From positions 1 to 17,562 of the forward strand of contig JACRDV010000124.1 of assembly GCA_024860865.1 (NCBI GenBank): DNA of 17,562 nucleotides. The letters are read 5' to 3'. The stretch is from JACRDV01 sp024860865 [NCBI: Methanobacteriota archaeon]. Its GTDB lineage: Archaea; JACRDV01. The position numbers and the translations under genes were made by a program. This document shows positions 1 to 5,874 of this stretch, piece by piece (position 1 is the first letter of the stretch; each line of letters begins with the position of its first letter). The notes below the pieces were generated by a model, which saw nothing but the letters and a program-made list of their open reading frames with translations, had not been told where the DNA came from and did not search any database.

Positions 1-482
1 ACTTGTTCGATTTTTTCCACAAAGTCCTCTGCTCTTACTTTATATTCTGGATACCCTGTATTCGGAGGTTCCACTAGTTGTAGGCCAGCCATTTCAGCAG
101 CAATCGCGGTTGAATAATGGCATAAGGGATCTGCTACTATCACGTTTGTGTAGTCTTTTGATCCTTCAACTTTCAAGCTTTCAGCTATTGTTCTAACAAC
201 TGCGAATTGGGCTGCGCGGCATCCAAATGTATGTTCTGCGACATCTCCGCCAAAAAATTTTGCAACGTCTTGAAGGAAGTCTCTCACAGGTGGCTTTGCA
301 ATAAGACTTGATCTTCCTTCGAGACAGTCGAAGCATGCTGTATAACCAACTTTAGTCCATTCTTCCTCCAAAAGCTTTTTTTGCACTTCTTGAGGCACAA
401 TTCCTCCAGTCATAATTGGTTGGATTATCGTATGCGTACGATATTGATTGCGCATTAATTTGTATTTCTGTATTTCAAGCAT
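1..482 (-). CDS. pscS: Sep-tRNA:Cys-tRNA synthase (SepCysS), N-terminal part, runs off the left edge
   Basis: PLP enzyme that converts O-phosphoseryl-tRNA(Cys), made by SepRS, into Cys-tRNA(Cys) with a sulfur donor. Translated by hand from ATG at 482 down, 160 residues are visible. The family's CxxC pair is present (Cys50 and Cys53 in ACFDCLEGR), followed by KPPVRDF. A turn FGCRAAQF corresponds to the usual NGAREAKF segment, though the Lys is Gln here. HYSTAIAAEMAGL carries the His expected to stack on PLP. The PLP lysine and third catalytic Cys would lie outside the window. The gene starts 4 bp after the DUF169 stop, so the two are almost certainly cotranscribed. The organism should also encode SepRS, which is not in this window. 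Confidence 0.88.
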   Translation of the reverse strand, partial: MLEIQKYKLMRNQYRTHTIIQPIMTGGIVPQEVQKKLLEEEWTKVGYTACFDCLEGRSSLIAKPPVRDFLQDVAKFFGGDVAEHTFGCRAAQFAVVRTIAESLKVEGSKDYTNVIVADPLCHYSTAIAAEMAGLQLVEPPNTGYPEYKVRAEDFVEKIEQ

Positions 483-486
483 AACA

Positions 487-1515
487 TTACACTTTGATTC
501 CAATTTTTTGTAAATATCTCACCATATTGTTAACAACTTCTTTGATTGTGATTTCCATGCTCTTCCCGCTCTGGATATCAGCACCTAATTCATCAACGCT
601 TGCCATTATAGACAAGTCTAACCAGTAGCCACGTTGGCTGGCGCGATAAGGTCGTGATAAAATTTTTTCAAGCTTTTTTGTAGCTTCTTCAGCTTTTTCA
701 TCTGAGGGCATTTTCACTGGCAAGTGAACAGTAATAAACTTAAGCTTACCCTGGAAGTCCTTGTTGAGATACACTCTAACATCTTGATTACTAATTCTCC
801 CAAAGAAGTAATCAGTGCTTTTTGAGAGACCTATTTTTTCAAACTCATTTATTACTCCAATCGGTATATCGCTTACGCGACAGCCACATAGAGCACCGCC
901 AGTTTTCACAAGTCTCTCTATACTTTCTGCCAACTGAATATAGATTTCAGGCGGCGCTCCAAAGATAACCTCATTATCTCGATAATCCGAAAACACAACT
1001 CTAGCGCCATTGCACAAGAATGATAAATTTGGTTTACCTTCCATGTAAGGTTTTGCGGTAAATTCACCACAAGCCGCTTCGCCTCTAAATCCAACAGACA
1101 AAAGCTCCTCTTTTCCAGCCTGCAGAAGGGTAGTTATATCCATCATTTGTCTAGGAGTGAGTATAGCTAAAATAACATCTGGTTCCTCAGTAATCTGGTC
1201 TATTGAAGCAACCAAGACTTTCTTCGTATCTGCAGGTTTCACTCTTGGTTCGATATCTACATACACTGGCGCTGTAAAGCCGAGACAAAGTTCAGCAGTT
1301 GGGCATGTTTGATCCTCTTTATTAAATAGTAGAGCTTTACCCTGCGAAGCAATTCTAACTATTTGGCAATATGCTGCTGGCTTTTCAGGTTTAAACTGGG
1401 GCTCTCCTTGAGAGCCGTCTTTCATAATTTTTATACCAACCAAATGGTATCTTAACCCAAGATACGCTCTGACAGTTTCGTCGATTTTGCCCCAATTTAT
1501 TTGCTTCTTAGCCAC
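487..1515 (-). CDS. DUF169 family protein (COG2043-like), Cys-rich
   Basis: Protein of 342 aa from a GTG start at 1515. A GAGGT Shine-Dalgarno on the minus strand (1522-1526) sits 6 nt before it. I recognise the DUF169 family by the N-terminal half, with segments such as CPTAELCLGF (71-80) and a late ALCGCRVSDIPIG (208-220). Seven cysteines are spread over roughly residues 50-212. The roughly 100-residue C-terminal extension has no motif I recognise. No signal peptide or membrane segment is visible, so it is cytosolic. The biochemical function of DUF169 is not established. Its position directly upstream of SepCysS in one operon hints at a role near sulfur or cysteine metabolism; that is inference only. 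Confidence 0.8.
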   Translation of the reverse strand: MAKKQINWGKIDETVRAYLGLRYHLVGIKIMKDGSQGEPQFKPEKPAAYCQIVRIASQGKALLFNKEDQTCPTAELCLGFTAPVYVDIEPRVKPADTKKVLVASIDQITEEPDVILAILTPRQMMDITTLLQAGKEELLSVGFRGEAACGEFTAKPYMEGKPNLSFLCNGARVVFSDYRDNEVIFGAPPEIYIQLAESIERLVKTGGALCGCRVSDIPIGVINEFEKIGLSKSTDYFFGRISNQDVRVYLNKDFQGKLKFITVHLPVKMPSDEKAEEATKKLEKILSRPYRASQRGYWLDLSIMASVDELGADIQSGKSMEITIKEVVNNMVRYLQKIGIKV

Positions 1516-1549
1516 TCTTTTACCTCGTATAGAATTTTTTGCTTATAAA

Positions 1550-1560
1550 GTTTATAAAAT
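1550..1560 (-). promoter_or_regulatory. TATA box for the DUF169-SepCysS operon
   Basis: On the minus strand the sequence reads ATTTTATAAAC, a good archaeal TATA box. A start of transcription about 26 nt downstream would fall near 1529, just upstream of the Shine-Dalgarno at 1522-1526. A second TATA-like stretch at 1541-1550 lies too close to the start codon. Confidence 0.5.
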
Positions 1561-1644
1561 AAACTCTTTATCAAACTACCTTACATTAAACTGCACGAAT
1601 CTATTTAATTGCTACCGAAATAGAAATACGAAATACCCAAACTA

Positions 1645-1654
1645 TTAAAAATAT
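1645..1654 (+). promoter_or_regulatory. TATA box for tRNA-Gly
   Basis: TTAAAAATAT sits about 35 nt upstream of the first base of the mature tRNA. A start about 26 nt from its centre would give a leader of roughly 10 nt. An A-rich stretch resembling a BRE precedes it. Confidence 0.45.
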
Positions 1655-1709
1655 GGTACTTGAAAGGAAAATAAAGTAACTAGAGCGGCCGTAGTCTAGC
1701 CTGGTTAGG

Positions 1710-1732
1710 AGAGCTTTTTGCAACTCTAACAA
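1710..1732 (+). other. tRNA intron 1, in the D arm (position 23/24)
   Basis: A 23-nt intron with a textbook bulge-helix-bulge. The central helix GTTA (1704-1707) pairs with TAAC (1727-1730). The two 3-nt bulges are GGA (1708-1710) and AAA (1731-1733), each cut between its second and third base. The inner helix GAG/CTC (1711-1713 with 1724-1726) closes a 10-nt loop. Removing it restores A24 and C25 of the D stem. Non-canonical intron positions like this are known in some archaeal lineages. Confidence 0.78.
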
Positions 1733-1746
1733 ACTTTGGCCTTCCA

Positions 1747-1768
1747 AGAGAAATATTTACTCGCAGAA
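1747..1768 (+). other. tRNA intron 2, canonical position 37/38
   Basis: A 22-nt intron after A37. The central helix CTTC (1741-1744) pairs with GCAG (1763-1766) with one T/C mismatch. The bulges are CAA (1745-1747) and AAA (1767-1769). The inner helix is GAG (1748-1750) with CTC (1760-1762). Shifting the boundaries by one base either way breaks the helices, so this is the preferred placement. Confidence 0.72.
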
Positions 1769-1774
1769 AGCCAA

Positions 1775-1807
1775 TAACCCGGGTTCAAATCCCGGCGGCC
1801 GCACCAT
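1775..1807 (+). repeat. Left copy of 33-nt direct repeat: putative attL in tRNA-Gly 3' end
   Basis: Spans the tRNA variable loop, T arm, 3' acceptor strand, CCA and one further base. It is repeated at 4014-4046 with one mismatch (C1779 against G4018). The 28 bases 1780-1807 are identical in the two copies. Confidence 0.7.
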
Positions 1808-1809
1808 AA

Positions 1810-2055
1810 TTTAATTCAAACTTAGCGGGACCACTTTCAGTTCAACGCGTTGCCCGAAGGGTTTATGGTTACAGCTCACACAAGCGCGTTGGCAGGCGTG
1901 TCAGAAAATGCCACTATTCAGGCCTGATAGATCGGAGGGACTGCTTCGTTCTCGGTAAAGGAGTCGTTGCCCTTCCTGCTGAAACAGCAAAGGGCTTCAT
2001 CGAGTTTCTAAAAAACAATCATGTAAAGGTTGTCCAGCACGAGGTTTATATGTAA
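1810..2055 (+). pseudogene. GC-rich ORF remnant of unknown family, no start codon
   Basis: The frame is open from the stop at 1807-1809 to TAA at 2053-2055, about 81 codons, and contains no ATG, GTG or TTG except a terminal ATG. It is markedly richer in G and C than the genes around it. The translation is basic in the middle (SSHKRVGRRVRKCHYSG) and ends with TAKGFIEFLKNN and VVQHEVYM, which looks like genuine protein. It appears to be the C-terminal end of a lost gene. I do not recognise the family. No tyrosine-recombinase catalytic residues are visible, so I cannot call it an integrase fragment. Confidence 0.4.
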
Positions 2056-2253
2056 CTAGCTATGACCACTTCCTACGAAGTTAAGAAAGTAAGGAGGTCT
2101 ACATGTTTCCAAGCATTTTTAGTCTTGTAACGCTTACTTGCTCTACGTAGGTATTCTGATGACTTCAATCTCCCGACATTTAAGATATTTTTGAGTTGCT
2201 TGTCAAAATTAAACCAGCGGCTACACCATCATTATTTTCAGGTGATTTAATTT
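2056..2253 (+). other. Gene-poor spacer upstream of the PfkB gene
   Basis: No supported gene. There is an AGGAGGT Shine-Dalgarno-like string at 2092-2098 before an ATG at 2103, but that frame stops after 15 codons. A GGTGA at 2241-2245 is the ribosome binding site for the TTG start at 2254. Confidence 0.4.
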
Positions 2254-3375
2254 TTGCAGGATAGCTTGAAAAAAGATATCGAAGAACTTATTGAAATCTT
2301 AGAGAAACGTAAGGCGAGACCTAATGTTGTTATTATGCCAGACTTTTTTCTAGATCATTTTATTTCTTTTAAAGGGAACCCGCCATCTTTTTTGGAAAAA
2401 ATTTCAAACATTGTAGGGCAAGGCGGTGGAAATATCCCTTTTGTCAGCCAGTCTATTTTTAGAGGTGGAAATGCAGCTAACACAGCATCGGCTCTTGCTT
2501 CATTAGGTGCAAACGCGCATTTGATTGCCAGAACAAATCCAACAGGGCTCATTTTACTTAAACATCTTCTTAAAACCAAAGGCATGGATTTATCCCATGT
2601 TAAAGTGAACGGTAGGATTGCATTAACTACAGCGATTGAGCTAAGATACAAAGGAAAGCTAGTGAACTTAATGATAAATGACCCGGGTTCAGTTAAGGAT
2701 TTTAGTTTCAAAATCTTAACTAAAGCTGACCTAGATTTAATTAAAAGTTCTAATTTTGTATGTGTTTTTAATTGGAATCAAAATTTGAGAGGGACAGAGC
2801 TTATTAAAAAGGTTTTCAGCTTTGTTAAGAAAAAAGGGAAAGGAAAAACTTTCCTCGATACCGGAGACCCTTCTTTTAAAAGGAATGAAATTCAAACTTT
2901 AATAAAAGAAGTTTTGTCTAAAGGTTTAGTTGATATTTTTAGTATAAATGAAAATGAAGCAATTTGGTTTGCTTCCTATTTTAACACAAGCATTCACAGG
3001 AAAAGTAAAGTAGTGAAACCTGACAAATTGGCTTTTAAATGCGCAGATCTTCTCCATGAAAGACTGGGTTCGAGGATAGACTTGCATACGATTAAATATT
3101 CTGCTACTTTCACCAATGGTGAAAAATATATTGCTCCAATTTTTAAGGTACGAGCTTTAAGAACAACTGGTGCCGGTGATGCTTGGAAAGCTGCAGATAT
3201 TTATGGAGAAGCTTTAGGACTAAGGCCTGAGCAAAGATTATTGTTAGCTAATGCAGCAACAGCCTATTATGTTTCAAGTATTAATGATGATCATGCCACA
3301 ACCGAAAATGTAATTCAAATGTTAAAAATGAAATTAAAAGATTTCGATGAACTGTCACATGTGAAAGAAAAGTAG
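2254..3375 (+). CDS. PfkB/ribokinase-family carbohydrate kinase
   Basis: Protein of 373 aa from a TTG start; GGTGA lies 8 nt upstream. The ribokinase-fold signatures are present: the first PfkB motif GGNAANTASALASLGA (71-86) and the second motif TTGAGDAW (304-311), whose Asp309 would be the catalytic base and whose GAGD forms the anion hole. An N-terminal segment of about 60 residues, partly helical and charged, precedes the first motif. The substrate cannot be read from the sequence; sugar or nucleoside kinases are both possible. It lies between the two copies of the tRNA 3' end, so it is either cargo of the element or a host gene caught between repeats. The frame is intact with no sign of decay. 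Confidence 0.85.
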   Translation: MQDSLKKDIEELIEILEKRKARPNVVIMPDFFLDHFISFKGNPPSFLEKISNIVGQGGGNIPFVSQSIFRGGNAANTASALASLGANAHLIARTNPTGLILLKHLLKTKGMDLSHVKVNGRIALTTAIELRYKGKLVNLMINDPGSVKDFSFKILTKADLDLIKSSNFVCVFNWNQNLRGTELIKKVFSFVKKKGKGKTFLDTGDPSFKRNEIQTLIKEVLSKGLVDIFSINENEAIWFASYFNTSIHRKSKVVKPDKLAFKCADLLHERLGSRIDLHTIKYSATFTNGEKYIAPIFKVRALRTTGAGDAWKAADIYGEALGLRPEQRLLLANAATAYYVSSINDDHATTENVIQMLKMKLKDFDELSHVKEK

Positions 3376-3495
3376 TTTTCTTAGAATTCTTTGGTTTGTA
3401 TTGGTTAAAGTTTCAGCTTTATAACTAAGTCGCCATGTAATCTGAAAACAAAAGCTTAAAATAGAAGAAGAAATTTGAAAGAAAATGGAAAAAAG

Positions 3496-3756
3496 ATGGA
3501 AAATAAAAAATTACCAGAGAGAATTTATAAATTAGATGAAGATTTGAGCGATTATATATGCAAAGTTACTTATAAAAAAGATCAAGGTTCTATTCTTTGT
3601 AAATCAACATTAGTTGAAGGAATTGTAGAAAGTTATATTGGAACCCCTCCACTTGTTAAAGTAATTGAGAATATTATACGAGAAAGAGGGGGAAAAGTAG
3701 AGGTTTTTAATAAAGAAACAAGAAGTTTAAATCCGAGAAAGAAAAAAACCGACTAA
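3496..3756 (+). CDS. Small hypothetical protein
   Basis: Protein of 86 aa from ATG at 3496; an in-frame TTG at 3475 would add seven residues. The ribosome binding site is weak (GGAAAA). I do not recognise the family. The protein is highly charged, has two cysteines (in YICKV and ILCKS), and ends in a basic tail NPRKKKTD. The middle (LVEGIVESYIGTPPLVKVIENIIRERGGKVEVF) could be one or two helices followed by a strand. No membrane segment is visible. It is the only small intact gene between the tRNA repeats besides the kinase, and its last 30 nt overlap the end of the opposing winged-helix remnant. Confidence 0.5.
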   Translation: MENKKLPERIYKLDEDLSDYICKVTYKKDQGSILCKSTLVEGIVESYIGTPPLVKVIENIIRERGGKVEVFNKETRSLNPRKKKTD

Positions 3757-3900
3757 ATTACAAATTTGATGAAGTTCCAACCTATTTACCGAAAAATTGG
3801 AGAGGCCCAATACCCGGGCCAGCTCCCGCTCACTCATCTCAACCTCGCGTTGGCTGAAGAGATAGGAGAGCAACTTTAACTTGGCATTGGAATCTAACAT
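3727..3900 (-). pseudogene. Truncated winged-helix DNA-binding domain
   Basis: Fifty-seven residues from ATG at 3900; an upstream ATG at 3927 would add nine. The N-terminal part, MLDSNAKLKLLSYLFSQRE then MSERELARVLGLSNFSVNR, reads as helices 1-3 of a winged helix-turn-helix, of the kind found at the start of archaeal regulators and some nucleotidyltransferase-type toxins. After SVNR the expected helix turns into an unrelated tail (LELHQICNLVGFF) and stops. This suggests a frameshift or deletion removed the wing and everything after it. A short intact regulator is possible but less likely. Confidence 0.45.
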
Positions 3901-3936
3901 GCCATGCGCCGATACATGAAACCGCATGTTTTCACA

Positions 3937-3981
3937 TGTTATTTTTTAATAACAGTATTTTATAAATATAACGGACGTTAT
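3937..3981. promoter_or_regulatory. Two inverted repeats around a strong TATA box
   Basis: TGTTATT (3937-3943) and AATAACA (3948-3954) are 7-bp perfect arms. ATAACG (3968-3973) and CGTTAT (3976-3981) are 6-bp perfect arms. Between them lies TTTATAAATA (about 3960-3969). A direct repeat CATGTT occurs at 3925-3930 and 3935-3940. The placement just upstream of the winged-helix remnant suits operators for that regulator; this is inference. Confidence 0.35.
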
Positions 3982-4013
3982 TTAAACCTAACAATTAAAC
4001 TTACCGCAACTTG

Positions 4014-4046
4014 TAACGCGGGTTCAAATCCCGGCGGCCGCACCAT
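4014..4046 (+). repeat. Right copy of tRNA-Gly 3' end: putative attR
   Basis: Matches 1775-1807 in 32 of 33 positions, ending in the acceptor strand CGGCCGC, then ACCA and T. The single difference (G4018) would break the first T-stem pair, so this copy is not under tRNA selection. No 5' half is present. Sequence upstream of 4014 and downstream of 4046 does not continue the match. Confidence 0.7.
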
Positions 4047-4074
4047 TAGCTGATTTAGGTTCAATATATTATGA

Positions 4075-4425
4075 AATGTATTATTCAAGGAGATAGAAAA
4101 TTTTGAACCATTCATTTCCGAGATTACGGCTGCCGAAATTGAACGTACCCCTGATATGGAATTCCAAAGTAAAATGAAAGAAGTGGTATCGCAATTTTCA
4201 GTGCTCTTCCTAACTGATGACGTTGAATGGTTAGCAAACGAGTATATCCGCCATGGTGCAGTTCCAGAAGGTTACCCTGAAGATGCTTACCATATTGCTA
4301 TCGCTGTTATAAACGAAGTAGACTATCTTTTGAGTTGGAACTTCAAGCACATTGTAAGGAGGAAAACGAGAGACATAGTGAAGATGGTAAATACTTTAAA
4401 TAGATTCAGACAAATAGAAATTTGA
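4075..4425 (+). pseudogene. N-terminally truncated PIN-domain (VapC-like) toxin
   Basis: The frame is open after the TGA at 4072-4074, with the first ATG at 4156. The visible part is the second half of a PIN domain: FISEITAAEIERT, then an acidic stretch, PEDAYHIAIAV (the conserved Asp of the C-terminal acidic motif), then VDYLLSWNFKHIV. The first strand with its catalytic Asp, normally in an LDTS-like segment about 40 residues earlier, is absent in all three frames. The coding match fades out within about 30 nt of the tRNA repeat, so the gene was probably cut by recombination there. Translation from 4156 would give an 89-aa protein that is unlikely to be an active RNase. Confidence 0.6.
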
Positions 4426-4454
4426 CACCAGCAGAACTATTATAGGAGGTAAAC

Positions 4455-4658
4455 ATGAGCAAAATCACGGAAAAAAAGATGGAAGAGATAAGAAAAATGG
4501 TGGAAGAGGAATTTCCTGATGATCCAGCTTTACAGCAAGTTCATATTGCAAGGAAAATCATTGCTAAGGAAGCGGAGCGTGAAGGATTAAGTTTTCTTGA
4601 ATACATCAAATTGTTGGGGAAGCAAGTTAAGGATGTCTCTCAAAGGCACGGCGTATAA
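4455..4658 (+). CDS. Small helical protein, probable antitoxin partner of the PIN gene
   Basis: Protein of 67 aa with a strong GGAGGT (4444-4449) 5 nt before its ATG. It is highly charged and predicted helical throughout (KMEEIRKMVEEEFPDD, then ARKIIAKEAEREGLSFLEYIK). It starts 29 bp after the PIN gene, in the toxin-first order seen for some archaeal and bacterial PIN pairs. The antitoxin role is inferred from position, size and charge; no known DNA-binding motif is evident. Its stop codon lies inside the left arm of the inverted repeat at 4653-4742. Confidence 0.55.
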   Translation: MSKITEKKMEEIRKMVEEEFPDDPALQQVHIARKIIAKEAEREGLSFLEYIKLLGKQVKDVSQRHGV

Positions 4659-4742
4659 CAGAGCGTATCCGTCTCCGTGCCTTGATACTTCGCCCAAATC
4701 CCGCCCATCTGCTGGACTTCAGATACGCTCGGGACGTTATAC
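4653..4742. repeat. GC-rich imperfect inverted repeat, attC-like
   Basis: GTATAAC then AGCGTATC (4653-4669) is complementary to GATACGCT then GTTATAC (4722-4742). The inner gap is 2 nt on the left and 6 nt on the right. The outer 7-mers resemble integron attC R boxes but do not fit the strict consensus. A second hairpin, AAGGCACGG (4643-4651) with CCGTGCCTT (4675-4683), overlaps the left arm. The 90-nt block is far richer in G and C than its surroundings and begins within the stop codon of the preceding gene. Confidence 0.5.
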
Positions 4743-4835
4743 CAACAATAAGTTAACAGAACCATTTTTTCTTAGAATCCTCTTGGTGCTAAGCCTCAGA
4801 GAAATCCTGTTATTCGCACAATATCGGTGATTGTT

Positions 4836-5549
4836 TTGCTCACTTTAATTTTGGCCGATTCTGAACTCGAGCTCGTTCCAAAAGAGCTTCGAGATAATCC
4901 AATCATTGTAGAATACTCACGCAGAAAAAAGAAAGACCCTTCAAAAATTTTGCTCGATTCTAACTTACATTATCAAGCGATGAAGGAGCTGAAAGATAGT
5001 AAAAGAAGAGGGCGGCCAGACATAATTCATATAACATTATTGAATGCCCTTGATTCTCCACTTAATCGATCTGGCTTGTTAAATGTTTATGTTCATACTA
5101 GAAATAATGAAATCATTTCAATTAACCAAAGCACAAGACTTCCTCGAAATTATAATCGATTTGTTGGGCTGATTGAGCAACTTTTTGAGAAAGAGAAAGT
5201 TCCATCGGAAAATCCACTCCTTGTTAAGCAAAACAAAACTATTGAAGAATTGTTGGCTGAATTGAATCCTGACTATGTAATTGTCTTTTCCGAAGATGGT
5301 GAGAAAATTTCTTCTCAAAAATTAATGCAAGAAGCAGCAAAATGCGATAAAGTTGTGGCTATAATTGGTGGATTTCCGCACGGAGATTTTCTCAGTGGTA
5401 TTAAAAAAATTGCAGATAAAGTTGTTTGTATAGATCCGTCTCCACTAAATGCTTGGACTGTTGTTAATAGAATAATATTTTCATATGAAAATGCAATTGA
5501 TTTAGCTGAAAGGAGGTTTGAAATTGCGCGCGCGAGCTCCAAAACCTAA
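4836..5549 (+). CDS. nep1: Nep1/Emg1 rRNA pseudouridine N1-methyltransferase
   Basis: SPOUT-class methyltransferase that modifies a pseudouridine in helix 35 of small-subunit rRNA during ribosome assembly. Family segments are clear: GRPDIIHITLL with LDSPLN, then STRLPRNYNRFVGLIEQLF, and the SAM-binding knot with AIIGGFPHGDF and an IDPSPLNAWTVVNRI helix. The start is taken as TTG at 4836, because GGTGA (4826-4830) lies 5 nt upstream and the protein then begins LTLILADSELELVP like relatives; GTG at 4827 is the alternative. The length of 237 aa is normal. The gene overlaps rnp4 by 26 nt, indicating translational coupling. Confidence 0.9.
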   Translation: MLTLILADSELELVPKELRDNPIIVEYSRRKKKDPSKILLDSNLHYQAMKELKDSKRRGRPDIIHITLLNALDSPLNRSGLLNVYVHTRNNEIISINQSTRLPRNYNRFVGLIEQLFEKEKVPSENPLLVKQNKTIEELLAELNPDYVIVFSEDGEKISSQKLMQEAAKCDKVVAIIGGFPHGDFLSGIKKIADKVVCIDPSPLNAWTVVNRIIFSYENAIDLAERRFEIARASSKT

Positions 5550-5874
5550 ATGGATGAAACAAATTGCTTTAGAGAGGATTATACGGTTGTTCCAATTGGC
5601 AGAGCAGGAGTTTAAGTTTCACCCCGAGCGCTCCCATCGATATGTTGAACTTGCAAGAAAAATTTCAATGAAATATAACGTAAGAATTCCAAAAGACTAT
5701 AAAAGAAGATTTTGCGGGCATTGTTATAACTTTCTTAAGCCTGGAGTAAATTGCAAGGTTAGATTGCGAAAGATCCCTACAGCTTATGTCGCAATAATAT
5801 GTTTAGATTGCGGCAATATTATGAGAATACCCTATAAGGGCAAGAGAAATAGAACAGTCCCCATCCAGGTCTGA
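5524..5874 (+). CDS. rnp4: Ribonuclease P protein component 4 (Rpr2/Rpp21)
   Basis: Archaeal RNase P subunit, homologous to eukaryotic Rpp21/Rpr2, that binds the RNA specificity domain together with Rnp1 (Rpp29). It is 116 aa with an N-terminal two-helix region (LERIIRLFQLAEQEF, then HRYVELARKISMKYNV). A zinc ribbon follows, with ligands Cys64, Cys67, Cys93 and Cys96 (FCGHC and CLDCG) and an extra Cys77. Start choice: AGGAGGT at 5511-5517 is only useful for the TTG at 5524 (6 nt spacing); the TTG at 5518 is too close. The basic C-terminus (YKGKRNRT) suits RNA binding. Confidence 0.88.
   Translation: MRARAPKPKWMKQIALERIIRLFQLAEQEFKFHPERSHRYVELARKISMKYNVRIPKDYKRRFCGHCYNFLKPGVNCKVRLRKIPTAYVAIICLDCGNIMRIPYKGKRNRTVPIQV

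Larger units (their letters stand above)
1685..1806 (+). tRNA. tRNA-Gly(UCC) with two introns and encoded CCA
   Basis: Exons 1685-1709, 1733-1746 and 1769-1806 join into a 77-nt tRNA. The acceptor stem GCGGCCG/CGGCCGC is perfect, with A73 and CCA (1804-1806). T8 A9 are followed by a D arm GTCT/GGAC, with C12-G23, T11-A24 and G10-C25 paired and T13-G22 wobble, and A14, G15, G18 G19 and A21 in place. The anticodon stem is TTGGC/GCCAA, the loop CTTCCAA gives anticodon TCC, and the variable loop is TAAC. The T arm is CCGGG TTCAAAT CCCGG. Without removing both introns, G10 and C25 do not pair and no anticodon arm gives a normal variable loop. The 3' end is the likely integration target of the downstream element. 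Confidence 0.85.

Noticed and set aside
1685-1806. Reading the tRNA as tRNA-Cys(GCA), attractive beside SepCysS
   Set aside because: That fold needs a 7-nt variable loop, leaves positions 10 and 25 as G-G, has A73 where archaeal tRNA-Cys has U73, and leaves no BHB for the intron. The Gly(UCC) reading satisfies every arm.
1810-2055. SSV-type integrase fragment next to the att site
   Set aside because: No recognisable R, H-x-x-R or Tyr catalytic context in the translation.
2103-2150. Tiny ORF with a strong AGGAGGT site
   Set aside because: It stops after 15 codons with no recognisable content, so it is not supported as a gene.
2150-2215. Possible box C/D guide RNA (TGATGA at about 2155)
   Set aside because: No CTGA box D at a suitable distance and no terminal stem.
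4014-4046. A split-tRNA 3' half gene
   Set aside because: It has a T-stem mismatch, the bases before it do not complete an anticodon stem with any 5' half in the window, and the full tRNA with the same 3' end exists upstream. An att duplication is simpler.
4643-4683. IS200/IS605-type subterminal hairpin
   Set aside because: No TnpA or TnpB coding sequence nearby and no matching partner end.
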